Program-made: the position numbers and the translations under genes
DNA from: Sulfurovum sp.
GTDB taxonomy: Bacteria > Campylobacterota > Campylobacteria > Campylobacterales > Sulfurovaceae
Direction of reading: 5' to 3'
DNA length: 64,000 nt
Assembly (NCBI GenBank): GCA_027049035.1
Contig: JALTVI010000107.1
Coordinates: 206,889 to 270,888 of the forward strand
Notes under the pieces: model-generated
Database searches by the model: none
What the model was told of the DNA's origin: nothing
What the model saw: the letters and a program-made list of their open reading frames with translations, nothing else
Shown: positions 7,012 to 15,773 of the stretch, one piece after another
Layout of the letters: the number at the start of each line of letters is the position of its first letter
Position numbering within the stretch: position 1 is the first letter of the stretch

Positions 7012-7253
7012 AAACATTCTCCTAAAACACAATATTCTTTAAGTTGAATATTCAACCAATCCCGCATATCGATACAAGCATAATATCATTCAAAACATTT
7101 TCAATTCAATATATATAAATAAAAATTAAATTTATTATTATAGCGTTGAATAAGATTTCATTTAACTATACTAAATAATATTATAAAGAATAAAAAATAA
7201 TTTATCTTATATTAAGTAAATCTAGTGATATACTCATATTTCAAATTTTATAT
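7012..7253 (+). promoter_or_regulatory. AT-rich leader with palindrome and extended -10 promoter
   Basis: This spacer has no gene and is far richer in A and T than the surrounding coding DNA. It holds a perfect 14-base palindrome GTTGAATATTCAAC (7043-7056), a possible operator, and an extended -10 element TGATATACT (7226-7234) whose expected start point is about 7240, just before the riboswitch. Confidence 0.5.
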
Positions 7254-7343
7254 TTGAACTGCCACACCTGCTGCGAAGCAGGGCCGGAAAGCCATGGATC
7301 TCGATGATAATGCGCCCGCATTGGAGAGACTGCCAGGCTGCAA
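7254..7343 (+). ncRNA. c-di-GMP-I (GEMM-I) riboswitch
   Basis: The RNA has the GEMM-I order: TGCCAC before stem CCTGCT/AGCAGG closed by a GCGA (GNRA) tetraloop (7267-7282), then the conserved GGAAAGCCATGG (7284-7296), a second stem ATCTC/GAGAG with an inner hairpin AATGC/GCATT, and a closing GCCAGGCTG (7332-7340). The G three bases before the ACAC of the leader matches the guanine that contacts c-di-GMP, not the A of cGAMP variants, by recalled alignment to known structures. No terminator hairpin follows; control may be on the ribosome site AAGGAG at 7362. It precedes the 677-residue secreted protein. Confidence 0.8.
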
Positions 7344-7377
7344 TCACACACATTAACATTACAAGGAGCATTCTTTT

Positions 7378-9411
7378 ATGAAAAAAGAAGGAATCAAAGG
7401 AAGTGTTGTTGCAGCAGCACTTGTGTTAGGGCTTGTGACTGCACCAACACCAGTGAAAGCGGGTTGGTTGAGTGACACGTGGGACAGTTTTACCGACAGG
7501 GTGGAAAACCTGTTTGATGAGGCACAGGATGCAGTAGAGGATGTCATTGATGATGTCATTTTGCAGCCGGTTGAAGATGGTATTGTGTATTTACTCGAAC
7601 ACGGAGCAGGAAAAGGTGCAGACTATCTTATTGGCCTGATGCTGCAGCTTGATAGTCTTGACGGACATGTCGCTTTTGGGCTTATGGTCGATCTGATGCA
7701 GAATAAAAATATCATTACTGATGATATTTTAATTGCCATGATGAAAAATGAAAATATGGTTTCACTAATTGGCAAACTGATCGCAGAAGAAGATACACAG
7801 GCAAGAGCGGAAGAGTTTTTTACTGTTGCAATGCAAAGAATGCTTCCGATCATGATGGATCCTTCTTTTGATGTAAACATCATTTCGGAAATCCCGACGG
7901 AGGCATTTGTAATGTTTTCAAGTTTGGGAAGTATTGAAGATAATGATGATGCGCTTGAAAAAGCATGGGAAGGTATGTTGAAAAGTGCAATGAGTGATCC
8001 TCAAACTGCAGGAAGGATGTTCGAATTGCTCGGTAAGGTTTCGCCTGCATACAAAAAAGCGATGCTTGATTTTATGTTCCTTGCCATTGACGCAAATGGT
8101 ATTCAGCATATCGCTCAGTCTGTCAACTTCAACCAGGCGATGATAGAAGGTTTCGCTACGATGATGGAAAACGATCCTCAGGCAGCACAACAGCTTCTTC
8201 AGGGACTTATGCCTATGCTGCTTACGTTTGACGATCAGGGTAATATGACAGGTATGACGCCATATGGCGCTAGATTTATGACGGTGCTCGGTACAAAAAT
8301 GATCACTTGTCAAGACCCCGCAGCAACTGCGCTTGGTATGGCTTTTGGTCAAATGATGCCGGGAGTTGTTCCCCCTGCAATCAATGAGGATTACGCCTGC
8401 AACAGAGTTGAAGATGCTGAAAACATTGCACATTTGAACAATGTAGAGATAACATATATTGACTCAGACAATGACGGCGTACCTGACTTTATGGATAGAT
8501 ACCCAGGTATCGACAATAGAGCAGATATTGATAATGATGGTATCCCTAACGATGCGGATGACGATATGGACGGCGACGATATTGCCAACGGTGCAGATGC
8601 AGATGCAAACGGTGATGGTCAGATTGATACGGGAAAAGCTGATACCGATGGTGACGGTATAGACAATGCATCCGACAATGATATAGACGGTGACGGTATA
8701 GACAATGATTCCGACGATGATATAGATGGGGACGGTATTGCAAACGATGCAGATGCTGATGTAAATGGAGATGGTATTGTTGACAATGGGCCTGATAAGG
8801 ATGGTGATGGTATCAATGATGCACATGATAATGACATTGACGGTGATGGTATTGTCAACGATGCAGATGCGGATGCAGACGGTGATGGTCAGACTGATGA
8901 TGGTGTGCAGGATGAAGATGGCGATGGTATCATAGACGGTATCGTTGTCGATAACGGCAAAATAGTAGAGACTATTGTCTACTTCTATGGTACTGATGGC
9001 ATCCTTAGAGACAAAAACAATCAGGAGGTGGTTAACCGAGATTATAGCAATGATGCCAATCATATTACCAATGTTACAGTAATGATGCCGGGTAACAAGA
9101 GTGTCGTAATTCAGGTCGATATGGATGGGATCCATACTGATGATCAGGGCAACAAAATGATTGTCAGTGATATGCTCGATGACAAGGGCAGCCGCTTTAT
9201 CATTTCGATGACAACTGACGGTTTTGGAAAGGTATTCATCGGAAATGCTGATGGTGGTTTCGAGATGACGGGGTATCTTCAGGGAATGAAAGAGAATGAA
9301 GAGCTTGTCTTCTCTGTGAGCAAAACACAGGACGGAAAGCTTGCAGGCAAGACGACAATTATGCCAAAAGACAAAGCGCTTGCCTTTGGCAGCAGTGTAT
9401 TTAAGCAGTAA
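7378..9411 (+). CDS. Secreted Asp-rich protein with thrombospondin-3-like Ca-binding repeats
   Basis: The 677-residue protein has a Sec signal peptide (cleavage expected after A28, TPVKA). Residues 30-350 are mostly helical, with no recognised family. Residues about 361-521 are an uninterrupted run of DxDxDG-type repeats (DSDNDGVPD, DADANGDGQID, DNDIDGDGID and similar), as in thrombospondin type-3 and EF-hand-like calcium-binding linkers. The last 150 residues are beta-rich. No sortase, PEP-CTERM or type IX sorting end is seen. It lies directly under a c-di-GMP-I riboswitch, which suggests a role at the cell surface or in a matrix; that role is inference. Confidence 0.8.
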   Translation: MKKEGIKGSVVAAALVLGLVTAPTPVKAGWLSDTWDSFTDRVENLFDEAQDAVEDVIDDVILQPVEDGIVYLLEHGAGKGADYLIGLMLQLDSLDGHVAFGLMVDLMQNKNIITDDILIAMMKNENMVSLIGKLIAEEDTQARAEEFFTVAMQRMLPIMMDPSFDVNIISEIPTEAFVMFSSLGSIEDNDDALEKAWEGMLKSAMSDPQTAGRMFELLGKVSPAYKKAMLDFMFLAIDANGIQHIAQSVNFNQAMIEGFATMMENDPQAAQQLLQGLMPMLLTFDDQGNMTGMTPYGARFMTVLGTKMITCQDPAATALGMAFGQMMPGVVPPAINEDYACNRVEDAENIAHLNNVEITYIDSDNDGVPDFMDRYPGIDNRADIDNDGIPNDADDDMDGDDIANGADADANGDGQIDTGKADTDGDGIDNASDNDIDGDGIDNDSDDDIDGDGIANDADADVNGDGIVDNGPDKDGDGINDAHDNDIDGDGIVNDADADADGDGQTDDGVQDEDGDGIIDGIVVDNGKIVETIVYFYGTDGILRDKNNQEVVNRDYSNDANHITNVTVMMPGNKSVVIQVDMDGIHTDDQGNKMIVSDMLDDKGSRFIISMTTDGFGKVFIGNADGGFEMTGYLQGMKENEELVFSVSKTQDGKLAGKTTIMPKDKALAFGSSVFKQ

Positions 9412-9427
9412 AAAAAGGAGAATATGT

Positions 9428-9709
9428 ATGAAAAGAGTTTATAGACTACTGAGCATGGTATCTGCCGCAGCACTCATCACAGGATGTGGCGGCGGAGGTG
9501 GTGGTGGCGGTTCTGCCGCTGCCGTACAACAACAGCAGCCAGTTGCAAAAACGATTCCTTTGAATGTCGGAGAGAAGACTTCGGTAAAACCGGGAGATAG
9601 AATCGTCAATGCCAGTGATGATGCAGTGGTGGATATTGTGGTGGTCGGAGAGGAGCGTACCGTAACGCTTAAAACAGGAAGTGCCGCTTTGCAACGACCT
9701 GTAGACTAG
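9428..9709 (+). CDS. Small poly-glycine lipoprotein
   Basis: ATG 9428 is chosen because it follows AAAAAAGGAG and begins a clear lipoprotein signal, with lipobox LITGC (Cys20); a longer open frame upstream has no support. The 93-residue product continues with eight glycines, an Ala/Gln-rich linker, and a compact beta-like domain with IPLNVGEKTSVKPGDRI. It starts 16 bases after the Asp-rich protein gene and probably shares the riboswitch-controlled transcript. The family is not recognised. Confidence 0.7.
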   Translation: MKRVYRLLSMVSAAALITGCGGGGGGGGSAAAVQQQQPVAKTIPLNVGEKTSVKPGDRIVNASDDAVVDIVVVGEERTVTLKTGSAALQRPVD

Positions 9710-9710
9710 A

Positions 9711-10028
9711 TTACTCCTCTTCTATAATCAGCAGGTGCCGGCACCGGTGCCTGCCTGCAAACCATCCCCTATAATAATCATTTTCATTGTTGAAAAGTTT
9801 ATGCGATTTGGTGTAGTAGCCCTTTGCCGTTTCACAGCCGTCTCTAACCCCTCTTTTATAGATTTCGGAGAGGTTTTTACCAAAACTCACACCGCTATAG
9901 GTGTATCCGCCAAGATAGGGCTGTTGAGCCGGACCGGACTGATTGGAGGCGCACCCTGCAAGCAGCAGGGCAAGTATCGCTGCAGTGAAACCTCTTTGAA
10001 TTTTTTTTGTCTCTTTTTTCATCCTCAT
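9711..10028 (-). CDS. Predicted lipoprotein of unknown function
   Basis: The 105-residue product has a basic N-terminus and lipobox LLLAGC (Cys26), then YLGGYTYSGVSFGKNLSEIY and a Cys/His-rich end RGWFAGRHRCRHLLI. It is transcribed toward the preceding lipoprotein gene, the two stop codons almost touching. The 3' end contains a perfect GGCACCGGTGCC palindrome (9740-9751) that might serve as a shared terminator. No family is recognised. A second possible start lies two codons in. Confidence 0.6.
   Translation of the reverse strand: MRMKKETKKIQRGFTAAILALLLAGCASNQSGPAQQPYLGGYTYSGVSFGKNLSEIYKRGVRDGCETAKGYYTKSHKLFNNENDYYRGWFAGRHRCRHLLIIEEE
9731..9754. other. GC-rich palindrome between convergent lipoprotein genes
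   Basis: The bases form a 9-bp stem, GCAGGTGCC with GGTGCCTGC, with two G-T pairs and a GGCACC loop. It overlaps the last codons of the minus-strand lipoprotein gene and could limit read-through from either side. Confidence 0.4.
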
Positions 10029-10077
10029 CTCTTATGCTTCTTTTTGAATGATTATATCAAAAGTGTACGAATTTCGA

Positions 10078-10083
10078 TATAAT
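10078..10083 (+). promoter_or_regulatory. -10 element (TATAAT) of the obgE operon
   Basis: TTTCGATATAATTGCAGC lies 77 bases before the obgE ATG and is the first strong promoter of the long obgE block. Confidence 0.5.
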
Positions 10084-10159
10084 TGCAGCAATCTTTCTAC
10101 TGTCCGAAGTATCGCGGCAGTATTTATTGACAATTTTTATATAGAAGTAAGGTAACCAA

Positions 10160-11287
10160 ATGTTTGTAGACAGTGTAGAACTGACCATCAGTTCAGGAAA
10201 AGGCGGTGCCGGAGCAATCTCGTTCTGGACGGAAAAATTTGTAATCAAAGGCGGACCGGACGGCGGTGACGGTGGTCGTGGTGGGTCGGTCTTTTTCAAG
10301 GTGGACAACAATACCGACACCCTTTCCGCACTTCGCGGGCGAAACCACATCAAAGCTGAAAACGGACGTCCCGGAGAAGGGCGCAAGAAGTATGGGCGTA
10401 AGGGAAAAGATGTGACCATTACGGTGCCTCCGGGAACTGTCGTCATTGATGCCGAAACGGGTGAAGAGCTACTTGACCTTGTAGAAGAGGGGCAGGTGGT
10501 CAAGTTTCTCGAAGGCGGCAAAGGCGGTCTTGGAAACATGCACTTCAAGAGCTCGACGAACCAGCGGCCAACCTATGCGCAGCCGGGACTGCCGGGCATT
10601 ACCAAGCATGTGCGTCTGGAGATGAAACTCATTGCGGATGTGGGATTGGTGGGCTATCCCAATGTCGGAAAGTCGACACTGATCGCCACACTCTCCAACG
10701 CGAAACCCGAAGTGGCCAACTATGAGTTTACGACACTCACGCCAAAACTCGGTGTCGTCCATGTGGGAGACTACGACTCCTTTATGATGGCGGATATCCC
10801 CGGTATTATCGAGGGAGCCAGTGACGGGCGCGGCCTTGGACTGGAGTTCTTACGCCATATTGAGCGTACTAAGACGCTGCTGCTGATGATCGATGCGTCA
10901 AACTACCGTGAGATGAAATACCAGTACGAAACGCTGCTGGTAGAGCTCAAGCGCTACTCCGAGACACTTGCGACACGTAAGCATGCCATTGCTATTACGA
11001 AGATAGACGCACTTTCCCCTGAAGAGGTGAACGAGAAGACGGCACAGTTCCTTTCGGACATCGGACTGGAGCCCAACAAGACGTTAGCCAAATACAAGGC
11101 TGACAGCAGTTACCTCAGTTACGGCTTTGAAACGGATTTTGGTGTCGACCTGCCTGAAAAGGCACCGCTCTTTGTATTGCCTATCTCCTCTGTCGCGCAC
11201 CTCAATACCGAACCGCTCCGGTATGCCCTGGCCGATTTTGTCAAGAGTGTCGAAGCTGAGGAGAAAGCCAAGAGCGAGGAGGAGTAG
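10160..11287 (+). CDS. obgE: Obg family GTPase
   Basis: ObgE is a ribosome-associated GTPase needed for 50S assembly and stress responses. The glycine-rich Obg fold fills residues 1-157 ([27 protein letters not shown]), then the G domain with G1 GYPNVGKST near 165, G3 DIPGIIEGA, and G4 TKID. The 375-residue length is normal; a short acidic tail replaces the C-terminal domain of some Obg proteins. The start follows AAGTAAGG. It is joined end to end with proB (TAGATG). Confidence 0.96.
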   Translation: MFVDSVELTISSGKGGAGAISFWTEKFVIKGGPDGGDGGRGGSVFFKVDNNTDTLSALRGRNHIKAENGRPGEGRKKYGRKGKDVTITVPPGTVVIDAETGEELLDLVEEGQVVKFLEGGKGGLGNMHFKSSTNQRPTYAQPGLPGITKHVRLEMKLIADVGLVGYPNVGKSTLIATLSNAKPEVANYEFTTLTPKLGVVHVGDYDSFMMADIPGIIEGASDGRGLGLEFLRHIERTKTLLLMIDASNYREMKYQYETLLVELKRYSETLATRKHAIAITKIDALSPEEVNEKTAQFLSDIGLEPNKTLAKYKADSSYLSYGFETDFGVDLPEKAPLFVLPISSVAHLNTEPLRYALADFVKSVEAEEKAKSEEE

Positions 11288-12061
11288 ATGCGCCTGGTCA
11301 TCAAAGTCGGTTCTCACGTACTGACCGAGAACGGTACGATTGCAAAAGAGAGGATGCTTTCACTGGTGACACTCATAGCCGACCTCAAAAAGGCAGGCTA
11401 TGAAGTGGTACTGGTCAGTTCCGGTGCCGTTGCAGCAGGCTTTACACTGCTTTCTATCGACAGAAACTCTGTAGCCAACCGTCAGGCACTTGCAGCCATA
11501 GGTCAGCCGCTGCTGATGAAGATGTATCAGGAGAAGTTTGCGCGTTTTGGTCTGCTCTGTTCACAGGTGCTGCTGAGTGCAGATGTCTTCGACTCCAGAA
11601 GAAAGACAGCCCACGCCAAAGAGGCTGTAGAGACGCTGCTTGCCAATAATGTCGTGCCCATTATCAACGAAAACGACACCGTCAGTATCGATGAGCTTGT
11701 TTTTGGTGACAACGACCGCCTTTCGGCGCACGTAGCACACTATTTTGATGCGAAAATGCTAGTAATCCTCTCCGATATCGATGCATTGTACGACAAGGAC
11801 CCCAACTGCCACAGCGATGCGGTTGTTCGTCCTGTGGTCAGCGAAATCTCCGAAGCGGAACTTTGTGCGGAGCATACGCCCAACAACGAGTTTGCTACCG
11901 GAGGGATCGTCACGAAACTGCAGTCGGCAGATTTTCTGATGAAGCACGGCAGAGAGATGTTCCTTGCCAGTGGATTCGACCTTGGTGATGTACGTGCCTT
12001 CCTGCTTGAAAAAGAGCACAGAGGCGGCACGCTCTTTACGCCGAAGGGAGAGGAGGGGTGA
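11288..12061 (+). CDS. proB: Glutamate 5-kinase
   Basis: ProB phosphorylates glutamate, the first step of proline synthesis. The 257 residues form only the amino-acid kinase domain: [44 protein letters not shown] and TGGIVTKLQ(S)A. The C-terminal PUA domain of the E. coli enzyme is absent, which is common in this phylum. It begins directly after the obgE stop. The other proline genes proC and proA lie about 19 kb downstream. Confidence 0.95.
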   Translation: MRLVIKVGSHVLTENGTIAKERMLSLVTLIADLKKAGYEVVLVSSGAVAAGFTLLSIDRNSVANRQALAAIGQPLLMKMYQEKFARFGLLCSQVLLSADVFDSRRKTAHAKEAVETLLANNVVPIINENDTVSIDELVFGDNDRLSAHVAHYFDAKMLVILSDIDALYDKDPNCHSDAVVRPVVSEISEAELCAEHTPNNEFATGGIVTKLQSADFLMKHGREMFLASGFDLGDVRAFLLEKEHRGGTLFTPKGEEG

Positions 12062-12972
12062 TGAAGAAGATCGTCTATATGGGAACACCCCACTACGCCA
12101 AAGCGATTTTGCAAACTCTAATCGATGCGGAAGATATGGATGTCTCTCTTGTCCTTACGCAACCTGACCGCCCGGTAGGGCGCAAAAAAGTGCTTACACC
12201 GCCACCTGTGAAAGTATTGGCACAAGAACACGGCATTAAGGTGCTGCAGCCAAGCAGGCTGAGTGAAGAGGGGGTGGTAGAAGCGATTGAAGCAGAGCAG
12301 CCCGATTTCATTGTTGTAGCGGCATTCGGACAGCTTTTGCCCAAAAGTGTGCTTGACATTGCCCCCTGTATCAACCTGCATGCATCGCTGCTGCCGCAGT
12401 ACCGCGGTGCCTCTCCGGTGCAGCAGTCACTGCTCAATGGTGACAAGGTAACCGGTGTGACATCGATGCTGATGGAGGAGGGGCTTGATACAGGACCGAT
12501 TCTTGAAATGATCCCCTTCGAGATTCCAGAAGATATGCGCCTGCATGCCCTGATGGCGCAGCTGACTAAAGATGCCTGCAAATTGACATTATCGACACTG
12601 CGGAATTTTGAGAACATCACTCCTCAGCAGCAGGATGAGAGCAAAGCGACACTTTGCAAGAAGATACGTAAAAGCGACGGAGAGGTGGATTTTTCGGATG
12701 CCAGAGAGGTTTACAACAAATACCGGGCATTCGAGGGGTGGCCGGGTATTTTCGCCGCAAACGGTACGAAGTTCGATGATGTAGCGCTGCTTGGAGAGGG
12801 GACATCCCACACACCGTTTGAGATTCTCGGTTTCGAAGGTGAAAATGTCGATGTGGGATGTGCAAAAGGGAGCCTGCGTATCGGCTCCATCCAGCCGCCA
12901 TCGAAAAAAGCGATGAGTGCAAAGGCATACTGTGTGGGACGCGGGCTGAAAAAGGGTGACAGACTGTTATGA
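12061..12972 (+). CDS. fmt: Methionyl-tRNA formyltransferase
   Basis: Fmt formylates Met-tRNA(fMet) with 10-formyltetrahydrofolate for initiation. ATG 12061, overlapping the proB stop (TGATG), is preferred to the GTG one codon before. The 303 residues contain VYMGTPHYAK, the catalytic INLHASLLPQYRGASP region, DTGPIL, and the C-terminal tRNA-contacting domain from about residue 200 (YNKYRAFEGWPGIF). Its end overlaps birA by four bases. Confidence 0.96.
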   Translation: MKKIVYMGTPHYAKAILQTLIDAEDMDVSLVLTQPDRPVGRKKVLTPPPVKVLAQEHGIKVLQPSRLSEEGVVEAIEAEQPDFIVVAAFGQLLPKSVLDIAPCINLHASLLPQYRGASPVQQSLLNGDKVTGVTSMLMEEGLDTGPILEMIPFEIPEDMRLHALMAQLTKDACKLTLSTLRNFENITPQQQDESKATLCKKIRKSDGEVDFSDAREVYNKYRAFEGWPGIFAANGTKFDDVALLGEGTSHTPFEILGFEGENVDVGCAKGSLRIGSIQPPSKKAMSAKAYCVGRGLKKGDRLL

Positions 12973-13625
12973 GCCAGCGTGCGGGCTTCTTCGATATTTT
13001 CGTGTTCGAGATGCTTCCCTCGACACAGCGCTATCTTGTCGATACTCTGAAGGATAAACGTATAGCTGCACCTGCAGCAGTGCTATGTAAAAAGCAAACG
13101 GAGGGGGTCGGCAGCAGGGAGAACCGCTGGGAGGGGATGGATGGCAACTTCTTTGCCTCCATTGCCGTTCCGCTCACACTGCTGCCCGAAGACCTTCCTC
13201 TGGCATCGGCCTCAATCTACTTCTCTTTTCTGATGAAAAAAGTGTTACAAAAAGAGTCAGAAGCGCTCTGGCTGAAGTGGCCAAACGATTTCTACATCGG
13301 CTCTAAAAAAGCGGGTGGTACGATCACGCAGAAGGTTGGAAATACGCTGGTATGCGGTATGGGAATCAACCTCAAAACGGCACCGGAGCCCTATGGTGCA
13401 CTTTTGCTGCAAAGAGAGGCGCAAGAGGTACTTGAAATGTACCTTCAGGAGCTTTCCAACTTCCCGAAATGGAAGCAGGTTTTTAGTGAGTATCGGGTAG
13501 AATTTGAAAAGAGCAAAGGGTATTCGGTACATATCGAAAACCGCAGAAAGAGCCTTGAAAATGCGCAGTTATGCGAAGACGGCTCTTTACTTATCGAGGG
13601 GAAGAAGGTATATAGTTCAAGATGA
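12969..13625 (+). CDS. birA: Biotin--[acetyl-CoA-carboxylase] ligase
   Basis: This enzyme adenylates biotin and attaches it to the biotin carboxyl carrier protein. The 218-residue product is a class I ligase without the DNA-binding domain: LPSTQRYL, the biotinyl-AMP loop GVGSRENRW, LKWPNDFYIGSKKAGG and GMGINL are all visible. It therefore should not act as a repressor. It overlaps fmt upstream and parA downstream (ATGA). accC, encoding the carboxylase subunit, is in this window at 56.8 kb. Confidence 0.92.
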   Translation: MSQRAGFFDIFVFEMLPSTQRYLVDTLKDKRIAAPAAVLCKKQTEGVGSRENRWEGMDGNFFASIAVPLTLLPEDLPLASASIYFSFLMKKVLQKESEALWLKWPNDFYIGSKKAGGTITQKVGNTLVCGMGINLKTAPEPYGALLLQREAQEVLEMYLQELSNFPKWKQVFSEYRVEFEKSKGYSVHIENRRKSLENAQLCEDGSLLIEGKKVYSSR

Positions 13626-14410
13626 GCGAAATAATCAGTATAGCCAACCAGAAAGGCGGCGTAGGAAAGACGACGACAGCAGTGAATCTTGCCGCATCAC
13701 TTGCAGAAAGAGGCAAGAAGGTGCTGCTTCTGGATATCGATCCTCAGTCCAATGCCACAACGAGTCTCGGCTTCAGCAGAAATGACTATGAGTACAATAT
13801 CTACCATGTGCTTATCGGCAGCAAAAAACTCTCCGAAGTGATCCTCAAAACGAGCATCAAAAAGCTCGATCTTGCACCGTCCAATATCGGTCTGGTGGGT
13901 ATTGAGAAAGAGTTCTACAACCCGAAGAAGAAGAACCGCGAACTGGTGCTCAAAGAGAAGATCAAAGAAGTCTCCAAAAAGTACGATTTCATCATCATCG
14001 ATTCACCGCCGGCATTGGGCCCCATTACCATCAATGCGCTCAGTGCATCCGATTCAGTGATTATTCCTATTCAGTGTGAATTTTTTGCACTCGAAGGGCT
14101 CGCGCAGCTTCTGAACACTGTCAGTCTGCTCAAGAAGACGATCAATCCCAAACTGAAGATCAAAGGGTTCCTGCCGACGATGTACTCCAAGCAGAATAAC
14201 CTCTCCAAGCAGGTACTCGCAGACCTCTCCCATCATTTCAAGGACAAACTCTTCCATGTGAAGAAGAACTCCAAAGAGTGTATTGTGGTGCCAAGAAATG
14301 TCAAAATTGCCGAGAGCCCCAGCTTTGGCAAGCCGGTGACCGAGTATGCATCCGGCTCAAAAGGTTCTCTTGCCTACCGCGACCTCGCGACTGTGATTGC
14401 CAGAGGATAG
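13622..14410 (+). CDS. parA: Chromosome-partitioning ATPase ParA/Soj
   Basis: ParA drives origin segregation with ParB-parS. The 262 residues start ISIANQKGGVGKTTTAVNLA (deviant Walker A), followed by LLLDIDPQSNATTSLG and IIIDSPPALGPITINAL (Walker B), with no N-terminal DNA-binding extension, so it is the chromosomal Soj type. ATG overlaps the birA stop; parB follows after three bases. Confidence 0.96.
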   Translation: MSEIISIANQKGGVGKTTTAVNLAASLAERGKKVLLLDIDPQSNATTSLGFSRNDYEYNIYHVLIGSKKLSEVILKTSIKKLDLAPSNIGLVGIEKEFYNPKKKNRELVLKEKIKEVSKKYDFIIIDSPPALGPITINALSASDSVIIPIQCEFFALEGLAQLLNTVSLLKKTINPKLKIKGFLPTMYSKQNNLSKQVLADLSHHFKDKLFHVKKNSKECIVVPRNVKIAESPSFGKPVTEYASGSKGSLAYRDLATVIARG

Positions 14411-14413
14411 CGG

Positions 14414-15277
14414 ATGGCACTGGGTAGAGGATTGGGAGAGATACTCTCCGAGGTAGAAGAGGCGTACGAGAAGGATCTCAGCGGTATCGACAGTTTCGAG
14501 CTCGAAGCGCAGGGTGCGCGTGTTGAGGAGATTCCGGTAGAAAAGATCACCCCAAACCCCTTTCAGCCGCGTAAGCATTTTGACGAGTCCGCACTCAGAG
14601 AGCTCAGCAATTCTATCAAGGCACACGGCCTGCTGCAGCCCATTGTGGTTATTGAAAAAGAGGACGGCTACCTTTTGGTTGCGGGTGAGCGCCGTCTGCG
14701 TGCGCATAAACTGGCAAAACTTTCCGCGATCAAGGCGATCGTTGCCAATGTGGAAATCGATGAGTTCAGACTGCGTGAACTGGCGCTCATCGAAAATATC
14801 CAAAGAGAGAACCTCAATGCGATCGAGCTGGCAAACTCCTATGCCGAACTGATCGAGGTGCACAAGATCACACACGATGAGCTGGCAGAAATCGTACACA
14901 AGAGCCGCTCACAGATCACCAACACGATGCGTCTGCTCTCGCTTGGTGCATATGCGAAAAAGCAGCTTGCCGAGGGGAAGATCACGCAGGGGCACGCGAA
15001 GGTGCTTGTGGGCCTTGACGAGAAGCGGCAGAAGATCATCATCGACTCGATCATCGGACAGAAGCTGAGTGTACGTGATGTGGAGAAGATGGTCAAGCAG
15101 AACAAGCCTACCTCTGCCAAAAGCAGACCCAAAAGTGAAAATCTTCTTGGTCAGTATGCCGATGAAATCAGTGAAACACTCCCTTTTTCCCATAAAGTAA
15201 AACCCAAAAGTATCGAGATCACTTTCGAAACTACACAGGATGTTGAAAAGTTCCTCTCTTTCCTCAAAAATCGATAA
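14414..15277 (+). CDS. parB: Chromosome-partitioning protein ParB/Spo0J
   Basis: ParB binds parS sites, spreads as a CTP-dependent clamp and stimulates ParA. The 287 residues show NPFQPRKHFDESALRELSNSI, the CTP-binding motif GERRLRAHKLA, ENIQRENLNAIELANSYAEL, a helix-turn-helix around 150-180 (LAEIVHKSRSQITNTMRLL) and a C-terminal dimer domain. A parS palindrome was not found by eye nearby. Confidence 0.95.
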   Translation: MALGRGLGEILSEVEEAYEKDLSGIDSFELEAQGARVEEIPVEKITPNPFQPRKHFDESALRELSNSIKAHGLLQPIVVIEKEDGYLLVAGERRLRAHKLAKLSAIKAIVANVEIDEFRLRELALIENIQRENLNAIELANSYAELIEVHKITHDELAEIVHKSRSQITNTMRLLSLGAYAKKQLAEGKITQGHAKVLVGLDEKRQKIIIDSIIGQKLSVRDVEKMVKQNKPTSAKSRPKSENLLGQYADEISETLPFSHKVKPKSIEITFETTQDVEKFLSFLKNR

Positions 15278-15310
15278 AAATTAACCCTTATCTCATCTAT
15301 AAGATGCTAA

Positions 15311-15316
15311 TATAAT
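15311..15316 (+). promoter_or_regulatory. -10 element (TATAAT) before the ATP synthase genes
   Basis: GATGCTAATATAATGCGAAA lies 23 bases before atpF' and suggests that the atp genes have their own promoter in addition to read-through from parAB. Confidence 0.55.
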
Positions 15317-15339
15317 GCGAAATTACTAGAGGAGTTTGA

Positions 15340-15762
15340 ATGCTTGACATACACGTAGGGCTTATGCTGTTCGTGCTGGCGCTATTTCTGACCCTTCTTG
15401 TCGTTTTGAATCGAATGCTGTTTCAACCGCTGTTGAAATTCATGGACGATCGTGATCGTACCATTGCAAAAGATTTGGAAGCGGCAAAGGGCCTGAGCGG
15501 CAACAGCGAAGAGCTTAACGCCAAAGCAGAAGAGAATCTTAGCAAAGCTAAGAGCGAAGCTGCCGCGATTAGACAGAAAGCCGTCGAAGAAGCGAAAGCA
15601 TCGGCAGCCCAGAAAGTCGAAGCCAAACAGGCGGAGCTGGACAAGGCATATACAGAGTTTGCTGAAAAGCTGGCGGAAGAGAAAGAGAATCTCAAGAACG
15701 AGCTTCTTTCACAGATGCCTCTTTTCAAAGAGAGCCTCAAAGCCAAGTTCAGCAAGCTATAG
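15340..15762 (+). CDS. atpF': ATP synthase F0 subunit b'
   Basis: This is a stator subunit linking the F0 membrane sector to F1. The 140-residue protein has one N-terminal membrane helix (LMLFVLALFLTLLVVLNRM) then a long charged coiled coil rich in Ala, Glu and Lys. PLLKFMDDRDRTIAKDL just after the membrane helix marks the b' type. The second, longer b-type subunit follows, so the stator is a b/b' heterodimer, as in other Campylobacterota. Confidence 0.92.
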   Translation: MLDIHVGLMLFVLALFLTLLVVLNRMLFQPLLKFMDDRDRTIAKDLEAAKGLSGNSEELNAKAEENLSKAKSEAAAIRQKAVEEAKASAAQKVEAKQAELDKAYTEFAEKLAEEKENLKNELLSQMPLFKESLKAKFSKL

Positions 15763-15773
15763 GAAGGATGGAT

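Noticed and set aside
7254-7343. cGAMP-sensing (GEMM-Ib) variant
   Set aside because: The GGAAAGCC core resembles the Geobacter cGAMP RNA, but the ligand-contact position appears to be G in both copies, which favours c-di-GMP. Left open for experimental test.
8464-9135. Long minus-strand open frame opposite the Asp-rich repeats
   Set aside because: It mirrors the GAT/GGT repeat codons of the plus-strand gene and encodes an Ile/Thr-rich low-complexity product; it has no ribosome site and the plus-strand protein has a clear signal peptide.
6986-10030. Prophage or integrative element
   Set aside because: There is no integrase, tRNA junction or flanking direct repeat, so it is described only as a gene island.
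13622-15339. parS site near parAB
   Set aside because: I scanned by eye for a TGTTTCACGTGAAACA-like palindrome and saw only partial matches such as isolated GTGAAAC; a motif search would be needed.
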